Positions 8,869 through 19,366 are shown, counted from the first letter of the stretch. The stretch: DNA of 64,000 nucleotides from CAVVYA01 sp963752345 (GCA_963752345.1 CAVVYA010000004.1:30018-94017); one strand, 5' to 3'. Notes: generated from the sequence alone by a model not told the origin. Translations and numbers: made by a program.

Positions 8869-10376
8869 TCCGCTTCGCCCTCTACTCCATCGCGCTGGCG
8901 GTCGTGCTCATTGCAGCCGGCTGGTTCGCGGTCAATCCCGGCCATATCACGATCGACTGGCTCGGCTATCGCATCGAGGCGCCGGTCGGGCTTCTCGCGC
9001 TCGGCGTCGGCACCGTCGCCTTGCTGCTCACCATGCTGCTGCGCTTCTGGCTCTTCGTGGTGACGGCGCCGTCGCGGTTGGCGGCGTGGCGCGACGCGCG
9101 CCGGCGCCGCCGCGGCTATGCCGCCCTGTCGCGCGGCATGGTTGCCGTGGCGGCGGGCGACGCGGTCGCGGCCCGCCTCCAGGCGCGCCGTGCCGAGGCT
9201 TTGATCGCCGCGGGCGAGACGCCGCTGCCGCTGCTGCTTGCCGCCCAGGCGGCCCAGCTCGAAGGCGACGAGCGCGAAGCGCAGCGCTACTTCACGCTGA
9301 TGCTGCAGCGGCCGGAAACCGAATTTCTCGGCCTGCGCGGCCTGCTGTCCCAGGCGGCGCGCGCCGGCGACATGCCGCGCGCCTTGACGCTCGCCCGGCG
9401 CGCCTACGAATTGAAGCCCAACACCCCGTGGGTGCTCACCGCGCTGTTCGATCTCCTGATCCGCCAGGGCGAATGGCGCGCGGCCGAGGAAATCGTCGAG
9501 CGCGCCGAGACGCGCAAGGTTCTGGCGCCGGCCCGCGCCAAGCGCGACCTCGCCATTCTGGCTCATGCGCAAAGCCTGCAGGCCGAGCGCAGCGGCCACG
9601 CGGCCGACGCGCTGCGCTTCGCGCGCCGCGGCCATCGTCTCGCGCCCAATCTGGCGCCGCTCGCGACCCGGCTCGCCGCCCTGCTGATCCGCGATGGCCA
9701 TAAGCGCGAGGCGGCGAAGATCATCGAACAGACCTGGCCCCTGTCACCCCAGCCCGAGCTGGCGCGGCTTTACGGCGAGGCACGCCCCGAAAGCGATCCG
9801 TTGAAACGCGTCGGCCAGATGGAACGGCTGGCCAAGCTGGCGCCCAATCATCTGGAAAGTCGCCTGGCCCTGGCGCGCGCCGCCATGACCGCCGGCCTGT
9901 GGGGCAAGGCGCGCGGCGAGCTGACGGCGGCGACGGGCGTGGGCGGCCGCGAGGCGGCGGGTCCGGACGGCATGGCCGCCGGCGGCCCGGGCGCGGCGGG
10001 CGATTCACCGGCGCGCGCCTTCCGCCTGCTCGCCGAACTCGAAGAAGCCGAGCGGAGCGACGGCGCGGCGGCGCGCCGGGCTTTGGAGCGCGCCGGTTTC
10101 GCCCGGCCCGACGAGACATGGACCTGCCGCGATTGCGGCGCGCGCGCCCTCGATTGGACGCCGCTCTGCCCGGGCTGCCAGGCCTTCGATACCCTGGAAT
10201 GGGCGAGCCCGCGGCCGATCGCCGTTCTGGCGGGCGGCATGGGCAGCCACGGCCTGACCGGCCCCGGCCTCGTCACCCCGGGCCTTGCTAGCCCGCTGGC
10301 GCCCGGCCAGGGGACCGCCAGCACCGGCACGCTCTTCCCGCCGTCGCCCAGCACGAGCAACGCACCGCAAAACTGA
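8865..10376 (+). CDS. hemY: HemY-like inner-membrane protein with TPR region and C-terminal zinc ribbon
   Basis: This 503-residue protein starts at ATG overlapping the previous stop (ATGA). Two N-terminal hydrophobic segments (ALAVVLIAAGWFAV; LLALGVGTVALLLTMLL) are followed by a HemY_N-type helical repeat region (ALTLARRAYELKPNTPWVL, RHLAP-like repeats). The C terminus carries two CxxC pairs, WTCRDCGARALDW and LCPGCQAFDTLEW, a rubredoxin-like metal site also found in LapB-type TPR proteins. Despite its name, the proteobacterial HemY of this family is not an oxidase; it is a membrane TPR protein of uncertain role linked to haem biosynthesis. A Gly/Ala-rich insert lies near 9930-10010. Confidence 0.9.
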   Translation: MIRFALYSIALAVVLIAAGWFAVNPGHITIDWLGYRIEAPVGLLALGVGTVALLLTMLLRFWLFVVTAPSRLAAWRDARRRRRGYAALSRGMVAVAAGDAVAARLQARRAEALIAAGETPLPLLLAAQAAQLEGDEREAQRYFTLMLQRPETEFLGLRGLLSQAARAGDMPRALTLARRAYELKPNTPWVLTALFDLLIRQGEWRAAEEIVERAETRKVLAPARAKRDLAILAHAQSLQAERSGHAADALRFARRGHRLAPNLAPLATRLAALLIRDGHKREAAKIIEQTWPLSPQPELARLYGEARPESDPLKRVGQMERLAKLAPNHLESRLALARAAMTAGLWGKARGELTAATGVGGREAAGPDGMAAGGPGAAGDSPARAFRLLAELEEAERSDGAAARRALERAGFARPDETWTCRDCGARALDWTPLCPGCQAFDTLEWASPRPIAVLAGGMGSHGLTGPGLVTPGLASPLAPGQGTASTGTLFPPSPSTSNAPQN

Positions 10377-10560
10377 GTCCGTCCAACATCCCGCGCGATT
10401 CTCGACGGCGGCCGCTGCGACATGACCGTCTGTTCCGACGAACGCGCCGCGATGCGTCAATTCTGTTCCTCCGCCTTGTGGGTGGGAAGGGCAGATTGGG
10501 GGGTGCCTCAGTCGCAAAGCATGCGATTCGCGGCATGCACCCGTGGCACCCCTTGCCCGA

Positions 10561-10590
10561 CCCTTCTCCCATCGAGGGCAGGGAGAAGGG
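10561..10590. terminator. Perfect 10-bp inverted repeat between convergent hemY and PiuC-type gene
   Basis: The arms CCCTTCTCCC (10561-10570) and GGGAGAAGGG (10581-10590) are exact reverse complements around a 10-base spacer. The element sits in the 268-base gap between two convergent genes. It has no clear U-tract, so it may be a bidirectional terminator or a dispersed palindromic repeat. Nothing else in 10377-10644 looks coding. Confidence 0.5.
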
Positions 10591-10644
10591 GGCGCCGCCG
10601 CCTGACGACGCACGCGACTCTACGGTCTTCCGTGGAAATTTCGC

Positions 10645-11244
10645 TCAGACGAACGGCGGACCGACAATCCAGCCGACCAGCGAGCGGCGCACGCCCTTGG
10701 TCACCGGCGTTACCCGATGCATGACGAAGGAGGGGAAAACGATCAGCGAGCCACGCGCGCGGATGCCGTCGACGCGCTGGATCTTGTCGTAGTCCGAGGG
10801 CTCGCGCATTTCGAATTCGCCGCCCTCGTAATCGTCGCCATCGTCGAGTTGCACGGTGATCGACAGTTTGCGGGTCGTGCCCGGATGGGGGTGGGGCGGT
10901 TTGAAGGGCTCGGAGAACTGGTCGACATGCCAGCTGTAGAACTGGCCGGGATTGTAGACGCCGAACTGGAACAGCTCATGAGTGGAGAGCTTAAAGTTCC
11001 AATACTGTTTGTTGGCGGCGTTCACGAATTGCATGACCATCTGATAGATCCAGGCGGTCTGGTCATCGAGCGGGAAGAAACCCCGCTCGGTCGAGCGGAT
11101 GCTGATATCGTCGCGCGCTGCGGCCCCGCCGCCCAGGCTGTCGCCCACCCGGCGCGGCAGCCGATTGCCGACCTCGATCACCTTGGCGCAAAAGTCGGCC
11201 GGAAAGGCGGCCTTCTGGTAGACATAGAACGGCTTGATGTTCAT
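10645..11244 (-). CDS. Fe(II)/2-oxoglutarate dioxygenase, PKHD-type hydroxylase (PiuC/YbiX-like)
   Basis: This 199-residue cytosolic protein starts at MNIKPFYVY. The double-stranded beta-helix core shows the iron-binding HxD in FYSWHVDQFSEP, the distal His in FPSFVMHRVTPVTKG and the 2-oxoglutarate Arg in GVRRSLVGWIVGPPF. This arrangement is characteristic of the PKHD-type hydroxylase subfamily, whose members are often iron-regulated and sit near siderophore receptors; no receptor gene is visible here. The length is slightly below the roughly 225 residues of typical PiuC. It is monocistronic and convergent with hemY. Confidence 0.88.
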   Translation of the reverse strand: MNIKPFYVYQKAAFPADFCAKVIEVGNRLPRRVGDSLGGGAAARDDISIRSTERGFFPLDDQTAWIYQMVMQFVNAANKQYWNFKLSTHELFQFGVYNPGQFYSWHVDQFSEPFKPPHPHPGTTRKLSITVQLDDGDDYEGGEFEMREPSDYDKIQRVDGIRARGSLIVFPSFVMHRVTPVTKGVRRSLVGWIVGPPFV

Positions 11245-11532
11245 GGAAGGATTTCCGACGAAGCGAGGCTCTGAAACCGGCTGGACCCTAGCCCAGGATG
11301 CGGCGGGCGGCAATGGCGGGCGGAAATCCGGCACGGGCGCCCATCGCCCCGCGATGAACCGCCGAAGGGCCGCAATCTATGTGGCCGCGGGCTTCCTGCG
11401 GTGCGGCGCCCAAGGTGTTTCCCGTTAACGGATATCGTGCTAAAACCCCGCACCCGCCGCTCCGGCGGGCCGCTCGTTCATCGTCGAGCGGAGCCCCGCC
11501 GAGGTTTCGCCTCGCCCGGCTCCACGATGCGG

Positions 11533-11608
11533 GCCGCAGTAGCTCAGTTGGTAGAGCAGCGCATTCGTAATGCGCGGGTCGGGGGTTCGAGTCCCTCCTG
11601 CGGCACCA
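11533..11608 (+). tRNA. tRNA-Thr (anticodon CGT)
   Basis: A 76-base cloverleaf with acceptor GCCGCAG pairing to CTGCGGC, D-arm GCTC/GAGC, anticodon stem GCGCA/TGCGC around loop TTCGTAA (anticodon CGT, reading ACG), T-arm loop TTCGAGT and an encoded 3' CCA (discriminator A). All stems pair. The kdp locus follows immediately, but no copy of the tRNA 3' end was noticed downstream to suggest integration. Confidence 0.96.
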
Positions 11609-11725
11609 TCTCCTTCCGCGTCATAATCCATGGGTTTGGCCTGACCTTGTGGTGCCGCACAGGCCACTCCGCGGGCTGGCCGCCTGCGGGCTGCCTTCCG
11701 CAGCTTTGGACCCGGGGCCTGCCGC

Positions 11726-11778
11726 TTATATGCGGCGTATATGCTCGAGCCCATGCGCGCCCTCTCGAATTTATATGC
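11726..11778 (+). promoter_or_regulatory. Three direct TATATGC repeats upstream of kdp, candidate KdpE operator
   Basis: TTATATGC occurs at 11726-11733, GTATATGC at 11737-11744 and TTATATGC at 11771-11778, starts spaced 11 and 34 bases apart (about one and three helical turns). OmpR-class regulators such as KdpE usually bind direct AT-rich repeats. The site lies about 90-140 bases before the first small kdp gene. Assignment to KdpE is inference; no clear -10/-35 pair was identified. Nothing coding is seen in 11609-11867. Confidence 0.4.
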
Positions 11779-11867
11779 CCTATTCGCGATCTTCCCGGCG
11801 TAGTGGAGCGATCGGCACATCCGTCCGCCATGGCCTGATGCCTGCTCCATAGACCTGGGGATGCACG

Positions 11868-11952
11868 ATGTTCGAACTCGCTTTTCATCGCCGCAGCGAT
11901 CGGCTTCTTCGTGATCGCCATGGCTTACGTGCACGCTTGCGACCGCCTGTAG
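11868..11952 (+). CDS. Small hydrophobic peptide preceding kdpF, one frameshift
   Basis: Allowing one extra T in the TTTT at about 11885, this reads MFELAFIAAAIGFFVIAMAY and then VHACDRL with stop TAG at 11950-11952, a single-span peptide of about 27 residues. It ends ten bases before the kdpF ATG. Comparable tiny membrane peptides ending in a Cys-Asp/Glu-Arg-Leu motif are often seen just before kdpF in other bacteria (recollection, not checked). It may be a Kdp accessory subunit or a regulator of the locus; no function is established. Confidence 0.5.
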
Positions 11953-11961
11953 GAGGCAGCC

Positions 11962-12051
11962 ATGATTTTCGAATACGGACTGGGCGCGCTCGTCACGGTC
12001 GGGCTACTTGCCTACCTCGTCTACGTCCTGATCCGCCCTGAGCGGTTCTGA
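11962..12051 (+). CDS. kdpF: Potassium-transporting ATPase subunit KdpF
   Basis: A 29-residue single-span peptide, MIFEYGLGALVTVGLLAYLV then YVLIRPERF. The ending YxLxRPExF is the KdpF signature. KdpF is a small lipid-like stabiliser of the KdpABC complex in the inner membrane. An AGGAGG ribosome-binding site lies at 11951-11956, six to ten bases upstream, and kdpA follows after eleven bases with its own GGAG. The frame is intact, unlike most of the locus. Confidence 0.93.
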   Translation: MIFEYGLGALVTVGLLAYLVYVLIRPERF

Positions 12052-12062
12052 GGAGCGCGGTC

Positions 12063-13789
12063 ATGACCCTCAATGGATGGCTGCAGATAGCCCTGTTCTG
12101 CTTCATCGTCATTTCTGCTGGTGAAGCCGCTCGGCGGCTATATGACGCGCGTCTTTGCCGGCGAGCGCACCTTGCTGTCGCCTGTCCTCGGCCCGATCGA
12201 ACGCGGTCTGTATCGTCTGTGCGGGGTCGATCCGCGAGCCGAACAGCATTGGGCTGACCTATGCGGTCGCCATGCTGCTGTTCAGCATGATTGGCATTTT
12301 GACCCTTTATGCCTTGCAGCGGTTCCAGGGAATATTGCCGTTCAATCCGCAGGACATGTCCGCGGTGCCGGCCGACCTGGCGTTCAACACCGCCGTCAGC
12401 TTCGTCACCAACACCAATTGGCAGACCTACGGCGGCGAAAGCACCATGAGCTACCTGGTGCAGATGGCCGGACTGACGGTGCACAACTTCGTCTCTGCCG
12501 CCGACGGGCATCGCGCTCGCCATCGCGCTGGTCCGCGGCTTCGCCCGCCGTTCGGCCAAAAGCATCGGCAATTTCTGGGTCGATCTCACCCGCTGCACGC
12601 TCTATCGTGCTGCTGCCGATCTGCATCGTCGTCGGCCTTGTTCTTCGTCTGGCAGGGCGTGCCGCAGAATCTCAATGCCTATGTCGATGCGACAACGCTC
12701 GAAGGCGCGCAAGCAGACGATCGCTCAGGGGCCCGTGGCCTCGCAGGACGCCATCAAGATGCTCGGCACCAATGGCGGCGGGTTCTTCAACGCCAATTCG
12801 GCGCATCCCTACGAGAATCCGACGCGCGTTGACGCAACCTGATCCAGATGGTGCTGATCTTCGCGATCGGTGCGGCGCTGACCAACGTGTTCGGCCGCAT
12901 GGTCGGCGACCAGCGCCAGGGCTGGGCGATCTTCGCCGCCATGGGCATGCTGTTCCTGGCCGGCGTCGTCATTGCCTACTGGGCCGAAGCCGCCGGCAAC
13001 CCGGCCTTCGCCTGCGCTCGGCGCATCGACGCTGGCCGGCGGCAATATGGAAGGCAAGGAGGTGCGCTTCGGCATCGCCAACTCCGCGCTGTTCGCGGTC
13101 ATCACCACGGCTGCCTCGTGCGGCGCGGTCAATCGCCATGCATGACAGCTTCACGCCGCTCGGCGGCATGGTGCCGCTGGTCAACATGCTGCTCGGCGAG
13201 GTCATCTCGGCGGCGTCGGCGCCGGCCTCTACGGCATGCTGCTGTTCGCCGTCCTGGCGGTCTTCATCGCCGGGCCTGATGGTCGGGCGCACGCCGGAAT
13301 ATCTCGGCAAGAAGATCGAGGCCAAGGAAGTCAAGATGGCGATGCTCGCCATCCTTGTCCTGCCGCTCTCGATCCTCGGCTTCACCGCGCTCGCGGCCGT
13401 GCTGCCCGCCGGTCTCGCCGGTCCGGCCAACCCGGGGCCGCACGGCTTCACCGAGATCCTCTACGCCTATCACGTCGGGCACCGGCAACAACGGCAGCGC
13501 CTTCGCCGGGCTGACCGGCCAACACGCCCTTCTACAACACGACGCTCGGCTTCGCGATGCTGATCGGCCGCTTCCTGATGATCGTGCCGATGCTGGCCAT
13601 CGCCGGCTCGCTGGCCGCCAAGAAGATCGTGCCGCCCTCGGCCGGCACGTTCCCGACCGACGGCGGCGCTGTTCGTCGGCCTGCTCGTCGGCGTGATCCT
13701 GATCGTCGGCGGCCTGACCTATTTCCCCGCCCTGGCGCTCGGGCCTGATCGTCGAGCATCTGGCGATGAACGCCGGCACGCTCTATTGA
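12063..13789 (+). CDS. kdpA: Potassium-transporting ATPase subunit KdpA, many frameshifts as read
   Basis: KdpA is the potassium-selective channel-like subunit of the KdpFABC pump. The gene starts MTLNGWLQIALF and ends NAGTLY with TGA at 13787-13789, and the span fits the usual 560-590 residues. All four selectivity-filter regions can be read, in changing frames: NTNWQTYGGES (about 12410), GTNGGGFFNANSAHP (12770), TTAASCGAVN (13110) and SGTGNNGSAFAGLT (13480). More than a dozen single-base shifts occur, mostly one extra base (for example about 12113, 12250, 12508, 12606, 13137, 13274) and one apparent loss near 13208. The encoded protein sequence remains conserved between them, which favours sequencing error over decay. 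Confidence 0.9.
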
Positions 13790-13797
13790 GGCTGAAC

Positions 13798-15942
13798 ATG
13801 GCATTCCGGATCACGGCCATGGAATCTCGAACATCCGCAAGCGCACGCCGCATCGCGACGCATGACGGATCCGCATAGTCGTGCTGCCGGCGATCGGCGA
13901 GGCCTTCCGCAAGCTCGATCCGCGCGTCATGATGCGCGCAACCCGGTCATGTTCGTGGTCGAGGTCGTCGCGGCGCTTGACCACGATCCTGTTCCTGCGC
14001 GACCTGGTCGCCGGCGCCGAGCGGATTTGGCATTCTCGTTCCAGATCAATCGTCTGGCTGTGGTTCACCGTGCTGTTCGCCAATTTCGCCGAAGCGGTCG
14101 CCGAAGGCCGCGGCAAGGCGCAGGCCGCGACGCCTGCGCAAGACCAGGACCGAGACCATCGCCAAGGTGCATCGACTCCGAGCGGCATCAAGACGGTTGC
14201 CGGCGACCGCGACTCAAGCCAGGCGATATCGTGCTGGTCGAGGCCGGCGATCTCATCCCGAGCGATGGCGAGGTCATCGAGGGCGTCGCCTCGGTCAATG
14301 AATCCGCCATCACCGGCGAATCGGCGCCGGTCATCCGCGAGAGCGGCGGCGACCGCTCGGCCGTGACCGGCGGCACGCAGGTCATCTCCGACTGGATCAA
14401 GGTGCGCATCACCGCGGCGCAGGGCTCGACCTTCCTCGACCGCATGATCGCGCTGGTCGAGGGCGCCGCAGCGCCAGAAGACGCCGAACGAGATCGCGCT
14501 CAACATCCTGCTCGCCGGCATGACGCATCATCTTCGTCTTCGCGGTGGCCATCGATCCCGAGCTTCGCGTCCTATGCCGGCGGCAGCCTGCCGGTGCTGG
14601 TGCTGGTCGCGCTGTTCGTCACGCTGATCCCGACCACGATCGGCGCGCTGCTGTCGGCTATCGGCATCGCCGGCATGGACCGGCTGGTGCGGTTCAACGT
14701 GCTGGCGATGTCCGGCCGCGCGGTCGAGGCGGCGGGCGACGTCGATACGCTGCTGCTCGACAAGACCGGCACGATCACGCTCGGCAACCGCCAGGCGACG
14801 CGAGTTCATGCCGCTCGCCGGGTGTCAGCGAGCGCGAGCTGGCCGATGCGGCGCAGCTCGCCTCGCTCGCCGACGAGACGCCCGAAGGCCGCTCGATCGT
14901 CGTGCTGGCCAAGGAGAAATACGGCATCCGCGGCCGCGACATGGCGCCGCTGCACGCGCACTTTCGTCCCGTTCACGGCGCAGACGCGGCATCAGCGGCA
15001 TCGATATCGACGGCATCGTCGATCCGCAAGGGCGCCGTCGATGCGGTGCTCGCCTATGTCGAGGCCGGCATGCCGCGTCCGACGGCGGCGCGGCGGCTGC
15101 CGTCAAGCCGCCGTGTCGGACTCCGCCGTGCGCGAGCTGACGGCCATCGCCGAGCGGATCGCCAAGGCCGGCGGCACGCCGCTGGCCGTCGCCAAGGATG
15201 GCCGGCTGCTCGGCGTCATCCACCTGAAGGACATCGTCAAGGGCGGCATCCGCGAGCGCTTCGCCGAGCTGCGCCAGATGGGCATCCGCACGGTGATGAT
15301 CACCGGCGACAACCCGCTGACCGCGGCGGCCATCGCCGCCGAAGCCGGCGTCGACGATTTCCTCGCCCAGGCGACGCCCGAGGCCAAGCTCAAGCTGATC
15401 CGCGACGAGCAGGCCAAGGGCAAGCTGGTCGCGATGTGCGGCGACGGCACCAACGACGCGCCGGCGCTGGCGCAGGCCGATGTCGGCGTCGCGATGAACA
15501 CCGGCACGCATGGCGGCGCGCGAGGCCGGCAACATGGTCGATCTCGACAGCGATCCGACCAAGCTGATCGAGATCGTCGAGATCGGCAAGCAGCTGCTGA
15601 TGACGCGCGGCGCGCTGACCACGTTCTCGATCGCCAACGACGTCGCGAAGTATTTCGCCATCATCCCGGCGATGTTCATCGCCTTCTATCCGCAGCTGCA
15701 GGCGCTGAACATCATGGGGCTGGCGACGCCGCAGAGCGCCATCCTGTCGGCGATCATCTTCAACGCGCTGATCATCATCGCGCTGATCCCGCTGGCGCTG
15801 CGGGGCGTGAATTACCGCGCCGGTCGGCGCCGCCAGCGTGCTGCGCCGCAACCTGCTGATCTACGGCCTCGGCGGCATCATCGTGCCGTTCATCGGCATC
15901 AAGCTGATCGACCTGGTCGTCACCGCCATCGGTCTGGCCTGA
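13798..15942 (+). CDS. kdpB: Potassium-transporting P-type ATPase subunit KdpB, frameshifted as read
   Basis: KdpB is the ATP-hydrolysing subunit that drives potassium uptake. The start is uncertain because the first 150 bases are disrupted; ATG 13798 is used. The conserved parts read PAIGEAFRKLDPRVMMR, INESAITGES-type actuator motif (NESAITGESAPVIRESGGD), DKTGTITLGNRQA with the phosphorylated Asp codon at 14759-14761, ITGDNPLTAAAIAAEAGVDD and CGDGTNDAPALAQADVG. The C-terminal membrane part ends LIDLVVTAIGLA at 15942. At least eight one-base shifts lie between about 13850 and 15830. The kdpC ATG follows after 12 bases with GAGGAG ahead of it. Confidence 0.92.
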
Positions 15943-15954
15943 GGAGCAAACGCC

Positions 15955-16638
15955 ATGCTGAAACAAATCCGCCCCGCCATTCATGATGATCGTCGCTGTT
16001 GACGGTCATCACCGGCCTCGATCTATCCGCTCGGCATGACCGGCATCGCCGCAGCTCGTCTTCCCGCATCAGGCCAACGGCAGCCTGATCGAGAAGGACG
16101 GCAAGGTCGTCGGCTCGACGCTGATCGGCCAGAACTTCACCGAGCGACAGCTATTTCCACGGCCGGCCGTCGGCGACCACGGCACCGATCCGAACGATCC
16201 GACCAAGACCGTGCCGGCGCCCTACAATGCCGCGAACTCGGCGGCTCCAACCTCGGCCCGACGTCGAAGGCGCTGATCGACCGGGTCACGGAGGACGTCG
16301 ACAAGCTGCAAGGCCGAAAATCCCGACCGTCGCCGATCCCGGTCGATCTGGTCACCACCTCGGCCAGCGGCCTCGATCCGCACATCTCGCCGGCCGCCGC
16401 GCTGTTCCAGGTGCCGCGCGTGGCCAAGGCGCGCGGCCTGTCCGAGGACGCAGGTGCGCGCAGCTGGTCGCGGCACCATACCAGGGCCGCGATCCTCGGC
16501 TTCCTCGGCGAGCCGCGTGTCAACGTGCTGCAGCTCAATCTGGCGCTCGACGCGCTGCAGATGCATCGGCTGGATCGGCAACGCCTACGGCGCGCCGCGC
16601 TGAATGGCGTAAGCTGCATCGTCCGGACATGCGCATGA
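15955..16638 (+). CDS. kdpC: Potassium-transporting ATPase subunit KdpC, frameshifted as read
   Basis: KdpC is the single-span periplasmic partner of KdpAB. Fragments in alternating frames give MLKQIRPA, a membrane span, IYPLGMTGIA-like turn, FPHQANGSLIEKDGKVVGS, LIGQNFT, SYFHGRPSA, NLGPTSKALIDRVTEDV and DLVTTSASGLDPHISPAAALF; the last is the hallmark of the family. The C terminus reads FLGEPRVNVLQLNLALDAL and then a poorly conserved tail whose stop (16636-16638) overlaps the kdpD ATG (ATGA). The exact last residues are uncertain because of indels. Confidence 0.88.
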
Positions 16639-19366
16639 CCGACGATCGATCGACCGCGACGACCGCCCGTCGCCCGACGCGCTGCTGAAGCAGGCCGCGC
16701 AGGAAGCGCGCGGGCCGGCTGAAGATTTTCTCGGCGCCGCGCCCGGCGTCGGCAAGACCTACGAGATGCTGCAGACGCGCGCCAGGCGCAAGGCGCGAAG
16801 GCGTCGATGTCGTGATCGGCGTCGTCGAAACGCACGGCCGCGCGCGAGACCGAGGCGCTGCTCGACGGGCTCGAGATCATTCCGCGCCGGCGCGATCGAC
16901 TATCAAGGGCCAGCTGCTCGACGGAGATGGACCTCGACGCGATCCTCGCGCGCCGCCCGCAGCTCGTGCTGGTCGACGAGCTGGCGCACACCAACGCCCC
17001 CGGCAGCCGCCACCCGAAGCGCTACATGGATGTCGAGGAAATGCTCGCCGCCGGCATCGACGTCTACACGACGCTGAACATCCAGCACTCGAAAGCCTCA
17101 ACGACGTCGTCGCCCAGATCACCCGCATCCGCGTGCGCGAGACCGTGCCCGATTCGATCATCGACCGCGCCGACGAGATCGAACTGATCGACCTGACGCC
17201 CGACGACCTGATCCAGCGGCTGAAGGAGGGCAAGGTCTATGTGCCCGCAACAGGCCGAGCGCGCGATCCGAGCACTATTTCCCGCCCGGCAATCTGACCG
17301 CGCTGCGCGAGCTGGCGCTTGCGCCGCACGGCGCAGCGCGTCGACGAGCAGATGGTCGACTACATGCGCGCGCACGCCATCCCGGGCCGTGGGCGGCCGG
17401 CGAGCGCGTGCTGGTCTGCGTCGAGCGAGAGCCCGAGCTGCGCCGGCGCTGGTGCGCTATGCGCGGCGGCTGGCCGACCGGCTGCGCGCGCCATGGACGG
17501 CGCTCCATGTCGAGACCTCGCGCGCCACACGCCTGACCGAAGCGGAGCGCGACCGGATCGCCGAAGGCCTGCGGCTGGCCGAGCGGCTCGGCGGCGAGGC
17601 CGTCACCATCCCGGCGCGCGACGTGGCCGACGGCGATCATCGACTACGCGCGCGCCAACAACTTCACCCATATCGTCATCGCGCAAATCGCCCGGCCGCG
17701 CTGGCGCGAATTGCTCCACGGCTCGGTCGACGCAGCGGCTGATCCGCCAGCGCCGGCGACATCAGCGTCCATGTCATCGCCGAGCGTCGGCGAGCCGAGC
17801 GACGGCGACGGCCAGCGCCGCGGCGCCGACTGCGCGCCGGCACGCGTTCGATCTCACGGCCTATGCCGGCAGCGCCGTCGTCGTGGCTGGCGCGCTCGGC
17901 ATCGGGCTTCGTGCTGCGACCAGTTCCTCGACATTCCAACATCGCGCTGGTGTTCCTGACCGCGGTGCTGACGAGCGCGGTCGACCTACGGCCTGTGGCC
18001 GTGCGCTGTTCGCCTGCTTGCTCAGCGTGCTGGCCTACAATTTCTTCTTCCTGCCGCCGCTCTACACCTTCACGATCGCCGATCCGGAGAATGTCGTCGC
18101 GCTGTTCTTCTTCCTGTCGTCGCGGTCATCGCCAGCAACCTGACGGCGCGCGTGCGCGCCCAGGCGGTCGACGGCGCGGCAGCGCGCCAAGACGACCGAG
18201 GATCTCTATCTGTTCAGCCGCAAGCTCGCGGGCACGGTCACGCTCGACGATCTGCTGTGGGCGACCGCCTTCCAGATCGCCTCGATGCTGAAGGTGCGCG
18301 TCGTGCTGCTGCTGCCGGAGGACGGAACGATCGCGGTGCGCGCCGGCTATCCGCCGGAGGACATGCTCGACGAGGCCGATCTCGCCGCGGCGAAATGGGC
18401 CTGGGAGAACAACCGAGCGCCGGGCGCGGCGCCGACACGCTGCCCGGCGCCAAGCGGCTGTTCCTGCCGATGCGCACCGGGCGCGGCCCGGTCGGCGTCG
18501 TCGGCCTCGACAGCGACGAGCCGGGACCGCTGCTCACGCCCGACAGCGCCGCCTGCTCGACGCGCTCGCCGATCAGGCGGCGCTGGCCATCGAACGGGTC
18601 AATCTGGCGCAGGACGTCGATCGCGCGCGGCTGGCGGCGGAGACCGACGGCTGCGCTCGGCGCTGCTGACCTCGATCTCGCACGATCTGCGCACGCCGCT
18701 CGCGTCGATCCTCGGCTCCGCGACCAGCCTGAAGGCTACCGCGAGACGCTCGACGAGGCCGACGCAGCAGGAGCTGATCGCGACGATCCAGGAGGAAGCC
18801 GAGCGGCTCAACCGCTTCATCGCCAATCTGCTCGACATGACGCGGCTCGAATCCGGCGCGCATCGCAGCCGCAAGCGCGATCTGGTCGATCTCGGCGACG
18901 TCGTCGGCAGCGCGTTGCGCCGCGCCGGCAAGATCCTCGCCGGCCATCACGTCACGGTCGATGCTCGCCGCCGACCTGCCGATGCTCACGCTCGATCCGG
19001 TGCTGTTCGAGCAGGTGCTCTTCAACCTGCTCGACAACGCGGCGAAATATTCGCCGGCCGGACTCGACGATTCGCGATCGAGGCGCGGCGCGACGGCGAC
19101 GATCGGTCGCGCTGCAGGTGCCGACGAAGGCGACGGCATTCCGCCGGCCGACCTCGAACGCATCTTCGACAAGTTCTATCGGGTGCAGCGCGGCGGACCA
19201 GCAGCGCGCCGGCACCGGGCTCGGCCTGCCATCTGCCGCGGCTTCGTCGAGGCGCATGGGCGGCACGATCGCGCGCGGCAACCGGCGCGGACGCCGCGGC
19301 GCCGTCTTCACGATCAGCCTGCCGGTGCCCGCGGACGCGAGCCGCGCAGGAGGCGATGCGGCATGA
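16635..19366 (+). CDS. kdpD: Potassium-sensing histidine kinase KdpD, frameshifted as read
   Basis: KdpD senses low potassium or osmotic stress and phosphorylates KdpE. In alternating frames the domains occur in the canonical order. First is the cytoplasmic KdpD domain with Walker-A-like GAAPGVGKTYEML, ELAHTNAPGSRHPKRYMDVE and VYTTLNIQHVES-like text. A UspA-like segment follows (NFTHIVIAQIARPRWRELL). Next come four closely spaced membrane spans (about 17860-18120, ending NFFFLPPLYTFTI), a GAF-like region, and the dimerisation segment SISHDLRTPLASILGSATSL with the phospho-acceptor His. The ATPase domain has NLLDNAAKYSPAG and GTGLGL-like text. The stop overlaps kdpE (ATGA at 19363-19366). Numerous one-base shifts are present throughout. 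Confidence 0.92.

Noticed and set aside
10377..10724. Small plus-strand frames after hemY
   Set aside because: They lack ribosome-binding sites and family motifs and overlap the palindrome and the PiuC-type gene.
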